Below are positions 11,520-21,298 of a stretch of 64,000 bases of DNA, piece by piece. The stretch is from Hyphodiscus hymeniophilus. Its lineage: Eukaryota > Ascomycota > Leotiomycetes > Helotiales > Hyphodiscaceae. Each line of letters begins with the position of its first letter. Position 1 is the first letter of the stretch. Under the pieces are notes generated by a model that made no database searches, was not told where the DNA came from, and saw only the letters and a list, made by a program, of their open reading frames with translations. The stretch spans positions 2,790,001 to 2,854,000 of the forward strand of contig VNKQ01000002.1 of NCBI GenBank assembly GCA_016508695.1, in the 5' to 3' direction. A program made the position numbers and the translations under genes.

Positions 11520-13647
11520 TCAGATAGCCCAACTTCCTCTTCGGGCCCGCACACCCCAGGCACTCGGCCCCATCGCACCATTGCTCATGCTGGGATGTTG
11601 TCTTGCCCACTCCAGTATATAAATCCTCAGCGCCTTCCACCTAGCACAATATCCTTCTTGACCATTTCCATTGGGTCTTTTTCGCTTCTCCGGTGTGATG
11701 TCTTGGCTGCTGAAACCATCCACAATCCCGATATACCCCTTTGCATTCTTCTTATGATCATCAATCCTAAGCTCATCTTCCGATATCATGGATATGCGAG
11801 CAAGCTCCGCATCGAAAGACCGTGCCAGGGACGGGTATCCAAGTGACAGATAGTTATAGACTTGCGTCACGAACCTATCATCGAATTCTTCTAACAACGC
11901 TTCCTCAGCTTTCGACTTTGCAACTTCAACCTGCAGACGCTCGTCGATACCTGCAAGCATCCTGACGCCGGAATCCCTGGTCTTTGGTGATTTGGCACCA
12001 GGCAATTCGGAGGCAAAAGAGGCCGAGAAGGGATCCTCGCGCTCGACATTAGGGGTTTGGATCATTGCGGGTCCCTTGATACTAGGTGTGATATACTCTC
12101 CTACTTCGTCTGCCACACAATAACCTCCCCATAATCCACCGCCGTCTTCAGATCTATTTGGTTGAACATCGATCTTCTGGTCGGTTTCGAATTTCGTGGT
12201 TTTGGGTGAGGGGCACATTCTGAATTTCAGATCTCCGCCCAGCATGGGCGGTGATGCAGCAGAACGCATGGATCGAAGCTCGGCATCCTTCTTGGGATCG
12301 GAACTATTTCCAATAGGGCGAGGGGTCCAGAATGGTGATTTGGCATTTGTGCCATTAGTCCAGAAAGGATCCTTAAACGTCGGCTTGGTTGCTTCTGCGG
12401 CTATCTTCGCATTCGTCTCCTCCTCACGCTGACGATTTAACGTTTCTTGGTGCGCTTGCATCTCCTTAGCCAACCACCCCGGCTCTGTACTCTTGCGTCG
12501 AACCGCTGCGGGCATATCGTCATCGTCGTCGAAATGCCTATGGTATCCTTCTCCTAAGTATTCGTCATCCGAATTGGGATCCACCTCTCGGTCGTAAAAG
12601 TGCTCGACAATCTCGTGTCGTGACTCGTTGGGAAAGGCCGCAAGGGCTTGTTCTCGAAGCTGCTTCTCCGCTGCTTTGGCTGCCAACTCGAGTAAGTATC
12701 CGGAGAAGCGATCATCGCAGCTTTCTCGTGTGCGCGACAGCCGTAGTCTCATCAACGAGTCGTCAGAGGAGGTGAAGGAGCCTGTCAGAGACGGTACATC
12801 CTCCTCCTCCTCCTCCTCATTCGACTCAGTTGAGTTCTCGTCTGAAGGTATAGCCTCCAATTCTGGCTGGAAAGAGTCCTGTCGCGTGCTCCTGCGAGTA
12901 TTGGGGTGTGGTCGCATGGAGCCTTGTCTCTTTGGAGCCAGCGGTAGGATTTGAGATATGGTGATGCTACTGTTCGTTGGGGTGTTCGCCGGCGGGCGTA
13001 CTGCCTTTCTCTTGGAGCGAGTGTATATGTTCGGAACTCCAGGGGTTAGATCGGTCTGTCATTGCAGAACAATATTAGCTATATATCGTCAAGGACAATT
13101 AACGGGATGCGTTGAGGTACTTCAAACAGGGGACGATATGCAGGATCCAGGTTATGCGAGTAATCCAGTAGTTGGAAGAGGGTTCTTTCAACAAGATTGC
13201 TCGTATACCAGGGACAATTGATGCTTGTATCACCTGCAGAGCGGTACGTACCTTATCAGTTGGTAGCGTGGCAGGCGCCGAGTCGCCAGCCTTCTTGGAT
13301 CGTTTGCTTGTCTCAATCAATTGAGGAGCAAAGCGTGCTCTCCTTGGCTTTGGCGGCTTTTCAGGCGATGAAGCTCGAGGAAAGGACGTAGCCACCGGTG
13401 TATGACCAGGTGCAAGGGAACCTTTTGCCGATTGTTTGAAGCTCGTCTTGGTGGTCTCTACTGGCGTAGGCAGGAAGCGTCTCTTCGGAGCGAAATCTTG
13501 ACGGTCGACCGAGTCCTTCATATCTGCGGAGTTGTTGGGAGCTGTCAAGTCGTTCCCTTTCTCTTTCCGAGAGCGTGTCGCGACCTCGACGGGCACGGGA
13601 GCGAATCGTCGAGTCGCCTTGGGAGGAGGGGGAGACGGTTCCGCCAT
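11520..13647 (-). CDS. conserved fungal protein of unknown function with short RxFxPxxxE repeats
   Basis: Two exons, 13647-13252 and 13055-11520, joined across a 196-nt intron at phase 0, give 643 residues. The N-terminal 130 residues contain three degenerate copies of one motif: RRFAPVPVEVATRSRK, RRFLPTPVETTKTSFK and RARFAPQLIETSKRSKK. A Ser/Glu-rich acidic region follows (EEEEEDVPSLTGSF). The C-terminal segment looks folded (FVTQVYNYLSLGYPSLARSF, then SEDELRIDD). There is no signal peptide or membrane segment. The basic repeats alternating with acidic stretches suggest a scaffold or nucleic-acid or chromatin partner, but that is speculation. I recognise no named family. Confidence 0.75.
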
Positions 13648-14613
13648 GGTAGAGTTGAAGAATGAGCGGCTCAACAGCTGATCTGGTAGGCAGTGGGATG
13701 CATTCCACAACCTGAGAAGAAGCTCTTGGTTGTGTTCGATACGGCGGTGTGCTGCTCTACTCTACCGTGCTCGATGTTGCACTCCGTGGGTAGTTTTGGG
13801 GCAATGACGAATTGGAGAGTCGACCGGTTTCGCTTGTGGGGAGGGGAGGGGTTGGGGTTGGGGTTGGGAACTTGGGATTGTTGGATTACTGTGTTGTATT
13901 GGATGCAGGGAACGTAGATACGATAGCCGCATGTGACGCACTTCGGGACGACAATGTGAGGAGAGAAGGAACAGAAGAATCTATCGTGATATCACGAGCT
14001 TTTATAACAATCTGGCAACGCAAAATATACAAAAGGAACTTGAGAGTAGAAAGCAGCAGAGAGAATAGGAAGCGTCCGGAGGGAGGAGGAAGGAGGAAGA
14101 ACGGGCAGGCTGGAGGTACAGTACCTTAATAAGTAGCTCCAGGCCGTCCCGTACATGCCACCCCCCACTTCGCACGATAGGATAGGGGCTTGGTTTGCCT
14201 GAATGCGTTCACTGAGTACGAAGTAGCGTACCCAGTTCCGTGCAGTCAGGGAGAATTCCATCTTTGTTTCCCATGCTACTTCGTCATTGCGGAACTCCGT
14301 GATTCACTTGTGCTGCGGTCAAGTATTATCATTATTGATTACTACCCAACTCAAGGAACCACCACCAAACGCCCATCCATCTATGAAGTAACGAACGCAG
14401 AACGTAGAAGTACACTAGCGAATGTGTAACAAGCGCTGCAATCACAAGCCCATCCCCATCTCCCCAGGGTGGTTCGCAGAAATAGACTTTCCACTCAATT
14501 TCAGAGTCTAAATCGTCCATTTGTTGACATCGACTCACATGCACGCGCTTCCCCGCAATCTTTCTTCCCCTCAAGCCGAGCCAGGGCCCAACATCCCTCA
14601 TTCTCCCGAGACC
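13648..14613. other. intergenic between two minus-strand genes
   Basis: The stretch holds the promoter of the RxFxP-repeat gene, including the G-run cluster, and the 3' end of the PIS1 gene. I find no further supported gene. Confidence 0.5.
13838..13877 (+). other. G-run cluster, potential G-quadruplex
   Basis: The plus strand has at least six runs of three to four Gs within 40 bases, including three telomere-like GGGGTT units. It lies about 200 bases upstream of the minus-strand gene starting at 13647, so on that gene's coding strand it is C-rich. Folding is possible from sequence alone; function is unknown. Confidence 0.5.
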
Positions 14614-15632
14614 TCATCTCGTCTTAGTCTTCCGAGGCAGTCCCGCAGCTTCCCTCATGGCAATGTCTCCCTCAGCCAACCACCTGCTGGCCTTGACCAA
14701 CTGTACCACGTTGATGCCCTGCTTAATCGCCATGATTGGGAAGCTAACTCCTACGATTACCCATGGCCAGAAGGAATCCATCTTATTCGCTCGTGCCAAC
14801 TCCAATGCAGCAGCGCTGTGAGGATTCATAAGGAGGGATGTTGTAGGAGATAGCGGTGTGCCAGGCTGGAGTGTGCTGCCTGAGCCCTGGTTGCTGACTT
14901 GTAGGAGGGATGGAGAAAGGTATGGAGAGGAGAAGGACAGGAGGTAGAGGGCGATGAAGAAGAGCTCGTTGAGAGCACAGCAGATGAAGAGGAAGGTCTG
15001 TTCGGATTAGTGAGTGTTATGAGCTTTCTGTTCTGCCCATTAGAACGCACCTTATTTGTATAGTACAAGTTCAAAATCCAGCTCCGGGATTTGTCGACAT
15101 TCTTGTGGCTGTTGTCGGAACCTCCCATAATCAAGGTTGCATACATGTGGATGTAGTGGCTGGCAAGATCCAGAGAGATGAGTCCTTGGAACAGCAGAGC
15201 CCATCGTGGCCAAGCAGATGAGAGGAAAACTAGAAGACAAGCAGTCGTGCAACGATCCGTTACCATATCCAGCACAGCACCGAATCTGGTCGATTGCTCG
15301 AAGTACCGCGCGGCATACCCATCAAGGGCATCAAGAAGGCAGGAGACGCTGTATAGGATAGAACATGTTCGTGGATGCAAGGGCATGTAGTATAGGGATG
15401 CGAGTGCAAGCACAATTCGGGAGTATCCTAGAGGCAGTTAGAATGAATATTGTCTCTCCCGCAGATCTGACTGACCGATAATGTTGGGATAGAACAGGAA
15501 GATGTTCTCCTTTGGCTCCTTCTTGGCGGACTTGTGTGCAGACCCGTTACCATTCATGGCTGCTTGTGCTCGTGGAGCTTTTGCAGGTGTCGAAACAGCA
15601 GCAGCCTGCCTCCTTGTTCTCACACCCGACAT
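14614..15632 (-). CDS. pis1: CDP-diacylglycerol-inositol 3-phosphatidyltransferase (PI synthase)
   Basis: Three exons, 15632-15476, 15427-15051 and 14997-14614, with introns of 48 and 53 nt, encode 305 residues. The CDP-alcohol phosphatidyltransferase signature D-G-x2-A-R-x8-G-x3-D-x3-D is complete near residues 84-106 (DGYAARYFEQSTRFGAVLD followed by MVTD). Several membrane-spanning segments surround it (CLLVFLSSAWPRWALLF, FLFICCALNELFFIALYL). HYIHMYATLIMGGSDNSHKN is typical of fungal PI synthases. By family it makes phosphatidylinositol from CDP-diacylglycerol and myo-inositol in the ER. It is longer than the yeast enzyme because of an N-terminal Ala/Lys-rich extension and a Ser/Pro-rich loop before the last helix. 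All phases close exactly. Confidence 0.95.
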
Positions 15633-16077
15633 ATCCTGAAGACCTTATCGCCTGTGGACTCACTATGAGTGTCGGGAGTAGCTTGGGTTTCTTGTCTGAG
15701 CGATTAGGTAGCTAGGAAACGGAGAATCTGTCCTGGGATGGGACGGATTGGATGAAACGTGGAGGCTCGTCGGGAGAATTGTTATTGAAAGGGCAGGAAT
15801 TGTTACAAAGTGTTCAGAAAGGATTGCAAGAAAGTTAGGGCTTATCTGGTGAAAGGAAGGTGTTGTAGTTGGCTTATCGCGTGTTGGGACGCGAGTAATA
15901 TCTTTCTCCTGATCGAAAACCCTCCTCGGGTTGTTCGGCCGCTCCAAAAACAACAGGGGCCTGATGATGTAAGCCCCGCCCTTGGCATTTCCTAGCATTG
16001 GCGGAGCGGAGATAGCCATCGTCTGGACCCTTTTTGACTCTGATTGATATTGACATGATATCCGTCACATCCTGACG
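15633..16077. promoter_or_regulatory. divergent promoter region of pis1 and the dienelactone-hydrolase gene
   Basis: The 445 bases lie between start codons on opposite strands and must carry both promoters. I see no distinct binding-site array. Confidence 0.45.
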
Positions 16078-17326
16078 ATGTTGATTGAAGAGACCCACAA
16101 AGATGTTGCTACAAAGGCAGATGGGAAGGAGGGGTCTATGAGTATGATGATGACCCCGCTAGTCGAGTCAAGCGACAAGGCTGACAACATCCATAGGAAT
16201 ATTCCTGTTCCACCCACAAGTAGGTTACCTCTAAGGCTATGATACTTCATCACTCCCTTTCCTTGATTTGATGGCTCTACAGCTTTTGATGTTCTTTGAT
16301 CATACTCCCATAACACCCTGGTGCTCCAGATTACCTATCAAAGAAGTCATGCTAATTCCGAGAATCTTCGTAGATCCCCAACTACCCCAATGCGTGAGTT
16401 GTTCATTAGATGTATGTTCTTGAACACAAGCTGAACATTTCCGAGGCGTTTCCCCGGCGTGGTGGTGTTTAGTGAAATCTATCAAGTGACTGGCCCTGTT
16501 GCACGATTTGCCCGTCAAATTGCTGGCCAAGGATATATTGTAGCCGCTCCTTCGTCCTACCACGAATTCACAGGCCCAGAACCTCTGGCTTATAATGTTC
16601 CCGGAACTGATGCAGGGAACGAATTCAAGATCAAAAAGGTAAGCCCAAAGTCTTTCTCTATTATCGTCTTGAGCATTGCGGAAGACAGGTCTGGTCTTGG
16701 TTGTCTATGTGGAAGTATCAGGATCACTTCTACGAAGTCGCAAATCTGATCTTCCTAGACCCTAGCAGGCTATGATGAAGACTCAACCCTCTCAATCGAC
16801 TACCTGCTCTCTCTCAAAACCTGTAACGGTCGAATTGGAACCACAGGCATGTGTCTCGGCGGTCACCTCGCCTATCGTTGTGCTCTCGATCCACGTGTCT
16901 CAGCAGGTGTCACGTATTTCGCTACCGATCTACATAGTGCCACTCTTGGTCTAGGTATGAAGGACAACAGCCTTGCTCGTGCTGGAGAGATGAAGGCCGA
17001 ATTGGCAATGATTCATGGCGTCAAGGATAATCATGTTCCGCCTGAAGGAAGGGACCTTATCCGCAAGACTTTGAGGGATAAAGGTGTCGTTTTTAGTTGG
17101 TATGAAGTTGCTTGGGCACAGCGTGAGTTTGATGACTCTCAAATTCGTTCAAACTGTACTGATTCATGTAGATGCCTTCATTCGAGACGAACTCTCGAAA
17201 GGTCGATACGATCCAGCTATCTCTAAGATCTGCTTTGAGATACTCCTCGAACTTTTTGGTCGAACTTTGAAGTTGGATCTCGGTCCACATGATGGTGTTG
17301 AGCAGAAGATAGAAGACGTATGTTGA
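16078..17326 (+). CDS. dienelactone hydrolase family protein
   Basis: Six exons: 16078-16141, 16197-16219, 16374-16393, 16446-16638, 16759-17122 and 17172-17326 (272 residues). The nucleophile motif is GMCLGGHLA with Cys as in dienelactone hydrolases. YDEDSTLSIDYLLSL, MIHGVKDNHVPPEGRDL (catalytic Asp region) and WAQ-HAFIRDE (His, with its codon split by the last intron) complete the alpha/beta-hydrolase triad. By family such enzymes hydrolyse dienelactones or related esters, often in aromatic catabolism; the substrate here is unknown. Exons 2 and 3 are only 23 and 20 nt. They were found because the conserved start MRIFLFHPQIPNYPNARFPG is rebuilt only by joining them. No frame is broken, so the gene looks functional despite its fragmented appearance. 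Confidence 0.88.
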
Positions 17327-17802
17327 TTCAGCAGTGGTCTCGGAGCACATGGTCTCCTAGTCATCAATCTTACCAAGTTGCAAATCCGAATGAGTCGCAT
17401 TATGAAACGGCCTCTGTTGAAAAAGTTTATCATCGATCCCTCTTGTTTCAGATCTCGAGTTCCAGATAAATCAAAACCAAAAGCCAGAATAAACATCCAG
17501 TCATCCACAGCCAGGCTGAGGTAGGTTCAAAGTAGCTACAACCTTGGATGAATCTGATCTGAGTCGCCCAAATGGAGATATGGTTATTTAATAATGTGCA
17601 AAACAATAAAAGAGCTCTTTTGACATCTTCGTTCCTCCTTCCTGTCAAGCAACAAGCTTCCTACCCCACAAACAACCCCCAAACTTCATTTTCACCTGAT
17701 ACTAACATCCCTCCACCAACTTACTTGTACACCTAAACCACACTATACAAGTAAAATCCACCTCACCACAATCACAGGCATGTTGGGCGCCAAGACATTA
17801 CC
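17327..17802. other. intergenic
   Basis: This holds the 3' region of the hydrolase gene and the promoter of the small secreted protein. It ends in a C/A-rich pyrimidine tract typical of fungal 5' untranslated regions. Confidence 0.4.
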
Positions 17803-18318
17803 ATGCTTCTCTCCTCCCTCATCTTCCTCAACCTTGCTTTGGCTCTAACTCTTGGAGCCTGCGAGGAGATTGATACTGATCATGAAGGGATTATTGTAAG
17901 TGATATAGTTTCTCATTCTCCATGCAAATGACCCATTTTCCGTGTATTGCATCACGTCTAAGTTCCTACTTCTATCAATAAATAGCTTATATACGAATCT
18001 ATCACAGCGGGATCACGGATCCGTCGAGTCCTTGGCCACGGTTTTGAAGTGCGTCAAAGTCAATCTCCCTATGGAGAGGAGAACGTCTACATCACAGCCG
18101 ATCAAGATATCCACAAGCGCCAAGATGTCAAAAGCAGTCAACCCACTGACAGAAAGCATTGTGGTCACATTACAACCGACGAACGTGTTCACAGACGCCA
18201 GGATTTCGAACGGATGCCAAATGGCGGGAATGAGATTTCCTACAACAATGCGGACAAATCAGTCCCTTCTTTCTTTATTCTGCTCCTTGTTGGCGGGCTT
18301 GCAACAATTGTGCTTTGA
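17803..18318 (+). CDS. small secreted protein with paired dibasic sites and hydrophobic tail
   Basis: Two exons, 17803-17895 and 17986-18318, joined in phase 0 across a 90-nt intron, encode 141 residues. The start shows a clear signal peptide (MLLSSLIFLNLALALTLGAC). The middle has two related segments, YITADQDIHKRQDV and HITTDERVHRRQDF, each ending in a Kex2-type dibasic site followed by QD; a further RIRR lies upstream. The C-terminus is a hydrophobic stretch (FFILLLVGGLATIVL) running to the stop, as in GPI-anchor signals. Possible readings are a GPI-anchored small protein or a repeat-containing precursor cleaved by kexin. I recognise no family. The gene model rests on splice signals and signal peptide only. 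Confidence 0.5.
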
Positions 18319-18618
18319 AGCATGCCGACATCGTCCATATGATACCTGAGCATGAAGTTTAAATTTTTGCATGAGATACTTTGTTGAATGATTGGGATGG
18401 ATTGGACTCGTCGAAGTACTTCGTTGTGGAAGGATTGAGATGACATCGTAGTGTGCTGGGAATTCGCAATGGAATTTGCGCTTCTAATGCTGCAAGTACA
18501 ACGTGCTGAAACTTGGTACGACCCCAGCAGAGGGAGCTATTATTGTATTATTCTGTACAATTTTCGGAGAGGTCATCTATATCAAATTATACCTAACAAC
18601 CGCTTCTCCCTAAGCACT

Positions 18619-19074
18619 TCACTCTTTCGCATCCCTACTATCCTCAGCCAACTTCCCCAACTCCCTCACCGCATCCTCCTCCCGTCCTACCGGCACAAAA
18701 ATGTGATCATGCAGAAACCCACTGACAGGATTCACGCCCATGCCCAACGCCGCCAGCCTCGTCGCGATCACAGCCATGAACCCCACAGCGTCCAGGCTAC
18801 TCTGGACGTTTAGCGTGATCATCTTGCACGGGAAGCTGTATTCAAATCCATGCTCCGTGGCGGTTCCGAGGGTCGTGATGAGCGTGAGGCCCTCACTGGG
18901 CTCGTGGAAGAGGAGCTGGATTTTGTCCAGGGGAGGGATGGAAGATAGGGGAGTGGTGGGTGGGAGATTTATGAATACGTAGGCTGAGGGGTGCAGTGTT
19001 GTGGTGAGCGTTGAGAGGAGGGCCTTGAGGGAGGTCTCGCCCGGTGCTGTTGCAATCGTTACGGAGTTGGACAT
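18619..19074 (-). CDS. ACT-domain protein (DUF2241/COG3602-like)
   Basis: A single exon of 151 codons. The conserved ACT-like part has FEYSFPCKMITLNVQSSLDA, VGFMAVIATRLAALGM and HDHIFVPVGREEDA, which match the small stand-alone ACT proteins of the DUF2241/COG3602 type found in bacteria and fungi. By fold these bind small ligands, usually amino acids; no catalytic domain is attached. There is no signal peptide. Its C-terminal end lies about 300 bases from the convergent secreted-protein gene. The family match is good, the ligand unknown. Confidence 0.85.
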   Translation of the reverse strand: MSNSVTIATAPGETSLKALLSTLTTTLHPSAYVFINLPPTTPLSSIPPLDKIQLLFHEPSEGLTLITTLGTATEHGFEYSFPCKMITLNVQSSLDAVGFMAVIATRLAALGMGVNPVSGFLHDHIFVPVGREEDAVRELGKLAEDSRDAKE

Positions 19075-19472
19075 TTTAAGAGGTGATCGTTCAGTGTAAT
19101 TGTATCATGAGACTTATTGAATAATACCTAGAAGTCGTCAAGTACGTATCAATCTCTCACAAAAAAAGGAAAAGATATGTTTGGACGATGATTTGTCGCA
19201 GGGCGTGAGGCCCTTGCCAGCCGCCAATCACGACCGAAGATCATCGGCACATGGAATCTGAATGAATTGATGAGCATATAATTTAGACTACAGCTTCTGA
19301 TTCACCGATCATTGAATTAATGATGATATTGATACATGTTGGTATTGTACAATGCAAATAGCTCCCCAAAAACACCCGAAAGAATTGAATAATTGTAAAT
19401 GGCTGGGCCAAATCTCGCCTCAAGCGATTCCAAAACCAAACATGTGGCGTCACTTTTGCCCTCGAAATGACT

Positions 19473-21298
19473 CTATGCTGCAATTGTGTACGATTGACTT
19501 GCATCACCACTGGCACAGTTTGCCTCATCGAGCTTCCCATTCAAAGGGATAAGACAGGTGGCACCATTTTGGTTTTCTGGCGCAAGCGTAAATGAAGTCT
19601 CTCCAGCTGCGAAGGGGAAGAGTTGAGAATTCGTGACGGCACCACCTAGGAAATATCAGCAAAATTCTCCGTGTGGAAAGGGGTAACATACCTCCATCGG
19701 CTCTGCCACCGCAAGAAAACAATATCACAGTATCACCGGCTGCTCTTCTGGGGTCAAAGTTCAAGCATCCTTGAGTAAGACTCGAGACCACGAGCGTCGA
19801 ATTTGGTGCATTATTCTTTAGAAATCAGCCTCGACCAATCGATTGGGGAAATAGGGACTCACATGAACGCCGGCGGTGATGAAATCAAACTTCTCTCCCG
19901 CACTCCCGGTACATGCCTGGAGTTGGACGGGGATCAAGTTCTGCCGGAAATCGCCAGCGGTGGGGTCGATGAAGAGACACTGGCCGGCTGAGTCTTTGAT
20001 CGAAACAGATGAAAATGCTCGCGTGGCGGTGTTATCGCGCGGGTTGGACTCAGCTGCTGAAGATGGTTGGAGGATGCCTCCAGCTCGTGACACCGGAACA
20101 GCGGATGTAGGATTTGCGTCTGCTTGTGATTGAGCTGCGGCAGAAGTCACGGCAGCTACTGAGGATGAAGCTTCGACGGAAGTCGTGGCTGCTGCAACTA
20201 AGGATGAAGACGAAGAAGCAGAGGCGCTCGTTGTTGCCGCAATTTCAGCGACTGAAGACGATGCTGCATCAACCTCAGCCGACGATAACGACGGTACCGC
20301 ACTCTGAGTGACAGTAGCAAATGTGACCGAGCAGGCTGAGTCGTCCTGTGAAGTAGATGGCGCCGAAACTGCAGCTGAAGTGGATGTAACTTCAGTCGAA
20401 GTAACAGACGCTGGAGTGGAAGCAGGAGCTGCAGAACCAACGGATCCCGACGAGTCTCCGCCAAATGTAAAACTTTGACTTGCATCTCCAGATGCGCAGC
20501 TCGCCTCATCAAGAACATTGGCTGATGTCACCGCTAGACAAGTTCCTACTTGATTCAAGGGTTGCAGAGACAGGGGTCCGGCTCCTCCGGTGAAGTTAAA
20601 TTCCTGAGAAGTTGTAGCGATGCCACCTCCATCTGCTCGTCCACCGCAAGAAAAGAGGATGACGGTATTTCCGGCGGCGCGTCGAGGATCAAAGTTAAGA
20701 CATGCTTGGGTCTAGAGGAGTTAGAAGTAGACAGGAATAACTGATAACGACTCACCAAAGTGCTAACAACTAGCATTGTCCCAGCTTGGTCATCATGCTT
20801 TCCGGCGGTGATGATATCCCATGATTGGCCTTGGCTACCATCACAAGCAGCCACTTGAATTGGAGTCAAATTTGCTCGAAAGTCCCCAGAAAGTTCATCT
20901 ACAAAGAGACATTTTCCATCGGCAGTCTAAAAAGTTAGAGGAGTGCAGAGTTTGAGAGCAGTGGCTGCTGACCTTGATCTGCGTGGATGAGAAAGCCCGA
21001 GTAGCAGTATCATCTCTTGGTTGAGCTTCTTCGAAAGCAGCGGTGTTTAAGGAAAGTACAGTTCGCGCTTTTAGGACTGTGGAAGAGATAGCATCAGCAA
21101 TCGCTCAGGAGAAATGAAATCACGATAGGCAACTATGTGCACAAGCCTCGACCACAGACACTAAGCATCGAGTATAGGTTCGCAGGTAGCAACGGAGAGG
21201 CCATACACAATAACTCGGTGATGGACATTGGAATACCACATACCTGGTGAAGCAATTGTGAGTGCTGCAAAGAGCAAGGCAGAGAGTGGGGCAATCAT
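19473..21298 (-). CDS. secreted protein with duplicated ricin-B-like (beta-trefoil) module
   Basis: Six exons: 21298-21244, 21076-20973, 20926-20756, 20711-19863, 19815-19692 and 19645-19473 (491 residues). A signal peptide (MIAPLSALLFAALTIASP) precedes two homologous modules of about 150 residues. Each starts TRAFSS and contains GxCLF(V/I)D, GDFR-NL-P(I/V)Q, LNFDPRRAAG-TVILFSCGGR and ends CASGDASQS. Cys spacing and the Q-x-W-like core (GQSWDIITAG, GEKFDFITAG) suggest a ricin-B-type carbohydrate-binding fold. The modules are joined by a long Ser/Ala/Val/Thr-rich linker, likely O-glycosylated. No catalytic domain is visible. A lectin-like extracellular or cell-wall role is inferred. The two copies carry introns at different positions. 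Confidence 0.8.
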
